NCBI GenBank assembly: GCA_026929865.2
Contig: CM049404.1
Coordinates: 13,848,501 to 13,912,500 of the forward strand
Length of the DNA: 64,000 nt
Direction: 5' to 3'
Origin: Hyperoplus lanceolatus
Lineage: Eukaryota > Chordata > Actinopteri > Uranoscopiformes > Ammodytidae
Positions 51,972 to 64,000 of the stretch are shown here, piece after piece. Below the pieces are notes generated by a model. That model saw nothing but the letters and a program-made list of their open reading frames with translations. It made no database searches and had not been told where the DNA came from. Position 1 is the first letter of the stretch. Each line of letters begins with the position of its first letter. Made by a program: the position numbers and the translations under genes.

Positions 51972-53003
51972 CGCGAAATCGCCCGTACAGAGACAGGGGG
52001 CTTCGCTCCTAATTTAGTCCGAGGCCTCGGCTTGTCATAACAGAAGTCAACAACAGGGCCGAGTCAGTGCGCATGTCACATGACTGGAGTTCAGTGCCTC
52101 AACCTATTATGAGCCACACAGGCCTGGTTGGAGAAAAGAAAACACTGGGCTGTGCTTCACATATTTTAAACAGGTGTATAGATTATGTAGCCTATTACAG
52201 TAATGATAATAAGTAATTAACTTAACCAATGGCATGCACAGTGGTCACTAAAGTGGACATTTAGGCTATTTAAAAGCGTAATTTGTTGTAGGCTATGTGG
52301 ATATGCCATGGAAATATTATAAAAGGGATATGCACATGTTTTGATGACGAAGTTGAATTATCAGATTTCATATTGTTATTTAAATATTGTAGCCTATATT
52401 GTATTATATAGTTTTAACATAATGTATACTTTTTATTAATCGGGTTGATATACATAAAGTATAACTTCATTAATAAAAAACCTTAACAGGTTTATTTTGT
52501 AATGCATGCATGCATGAAAGGTTTAAATATTATCCGTATTGATTGAATGTACTAAAATGTTGTTGTTAATTATCTGTTGAATGCGTTGTTGAGCTATTTG
52601 TGGACTTTTTTGTCAGTATATTGTTGATTTTATGTTTCTTAAAAGTTATCTATTCTCTTGTCTTTGTTAAGCACAGAATCTGACAATATTTTTTTTATTT
52701 TTGCACTGCTTTAATTGTGTTGTGTTAAGTGTTATTCGAATGCTTCTTAATTTATGTTTGTACTGTGCCTTCACGATCAAAAGTAAACTTTTTGGATAAC
52801 CTTGGAATATTTATATTTCATTAATGTCAAATAAAACAAATACATATAATAAATCAAATAAAACGTCTGTTTCACGTATACATTTGAGAGGCTATATAAT
52901 ATAATACTACGTTTCATATTTCTATTATTATTATATTTTATCTTATTTTTTATGAATACTATACCTCATCGTTATTGTTGTCCACCTGTCGTATCCTAAA
53001 CGT

Positions 53004-53016
53004 CCAGCAGAGGGCG
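53004..53016 (+). promoter_or_regulatory. CTCF-like motif
   Basis: CCAGCAGAGGGCG fits the CTCF core (CCASYAGRKGGC). It sits about 270 bp upstream of the bltp3a start codon, between two divergent genes. Single motif match; occupancy is unknown. Confidence 0.45.
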
Positions 53017-53039
53017 TTATTGTGCTATATGTGTGTGTA

Positions 53040-53281
53040 AGCTGCTGTGTTTTCTCAGTGTAGTAGGGAATGTGTATGTTTGTGTGTGAGAGAGAAAAAG
53101 GGGTCAGCGGCTGCCCGGCGTCTAGCTAGATAGCAACTAGGCTGTGCTGTGCAAGCAGCGGCTAGAAAGATGCACACAGCTACCAGGGCTGTGGTCACTA
53201 TAGAGGTGCCCGCGAGCTAGTATCTTTTGTATATTTTAAAGGGGAAACTGATGTTAGTGTACGACACGAACGCTAGCAGAA
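53040..53281 (+). other. bltp3a: bltp3a 5' leader with upstream ATGs
   Basis: The sequence before the start codon is probably the leader; its 5' end is not visible. A 16-codon upstream frame runs 53170-53220. Another ATG at 53251 is out of frame and stays open through the end of exon 1. The main ATG at 53282 has G at -3 and G at +4, a stronger context than either. Confidence 0.4.

Positions 53282-64000
<10,719 letters not shown>

Larger units (their letters stand above)
51972..53281. promoter_or_regulatory. Divergent ilrun/bltp3a promoter region
   Basis: The two start codons face away from each other 1.3 kb apart with no coding signal between. The part next to ilrun (51972-52080) is GC-rich and CpG-bearing; the middle (52150-52980) is AT-rich. 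A CTCF-like core lies at 53004-53016. Sharing of one promoter is inferred from the geometry; I see no clear TATA boxes. Confidence 0.55.

Overview
The window is vertebrate genomic DNA, almost certainly from a teleost and probably a percomorph. Genes are split into short exons with GT-AG introns, CA/TG microsatellites are abundant, and the interspersed DNA is rich in fish-type hAT, Harbinger-like and Tc1 elements and tRNA-derived SINEs. Four protein genes can be read exon by exon, and all splice phases close. They match a block on human chromosome 6p21.31 (PACSIN1, SPDEF, ILRUN/C6orf106, UHRF1BP1/BLTP3A). The species cannot be named from sequence alone.

Layout. 1-15059: gene-poor flank full of transposons, SINEs and microsatellites, perhaps the upstream or first intron of pacsin1. 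15060-27745 (+): pacsin1, an F-BAR/SH3 membrane-bending adaptor, with nine standard coding exons plus a probable 36-nt duplicated cassette exon. 27746 to about 30400: likely pacsin1 3' UTR. 31094-35522 (-): spdef, an ETS factor with a Pointed domain, converging on pacsin1. 35523-44801: mostly intergenic or 5' non-coding spdef sequence with a nested transposon at 40301-42365, then the ilrun 3' UTR. 44802-51971 (-): ilrun, with UBA-like and FW domains; its last intron carries a 2-kb fold-back element. 51972-53281: a 1.3-kb divergent promoter region with a CTCF-like motif. 53282-64000 (+): the first 14 coding exons of bltp3a (uhrf1bp1), a chorein/VPS13-type bridge-like lipid transfer protein, cut by the window end.

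The genes are not an operon or a pathway; they form a conserved vertebrate neighbourhood. SNRPC, which lies between ILRUN and UHRF1BP1 in human, is not found between them here.

I found no CRISPR, phage, toxin, retroviral or other exotic system. The most notable structure is a set of three long inverted-repeat (fold-back) DNA elements within 28 kb: in a pacsin1 intron ending 45 nt from an exon, between pacsin1 and spdef downstream of the spdef stop (a rearranged Tc1), and in the last ilrun intron with arrays of a palindromic motif near its ends. Within the genes, the main points are a duplicated mini-exon and loss of the NPF motifs in pacsin1, and a GC-AG intron in bltp3a.
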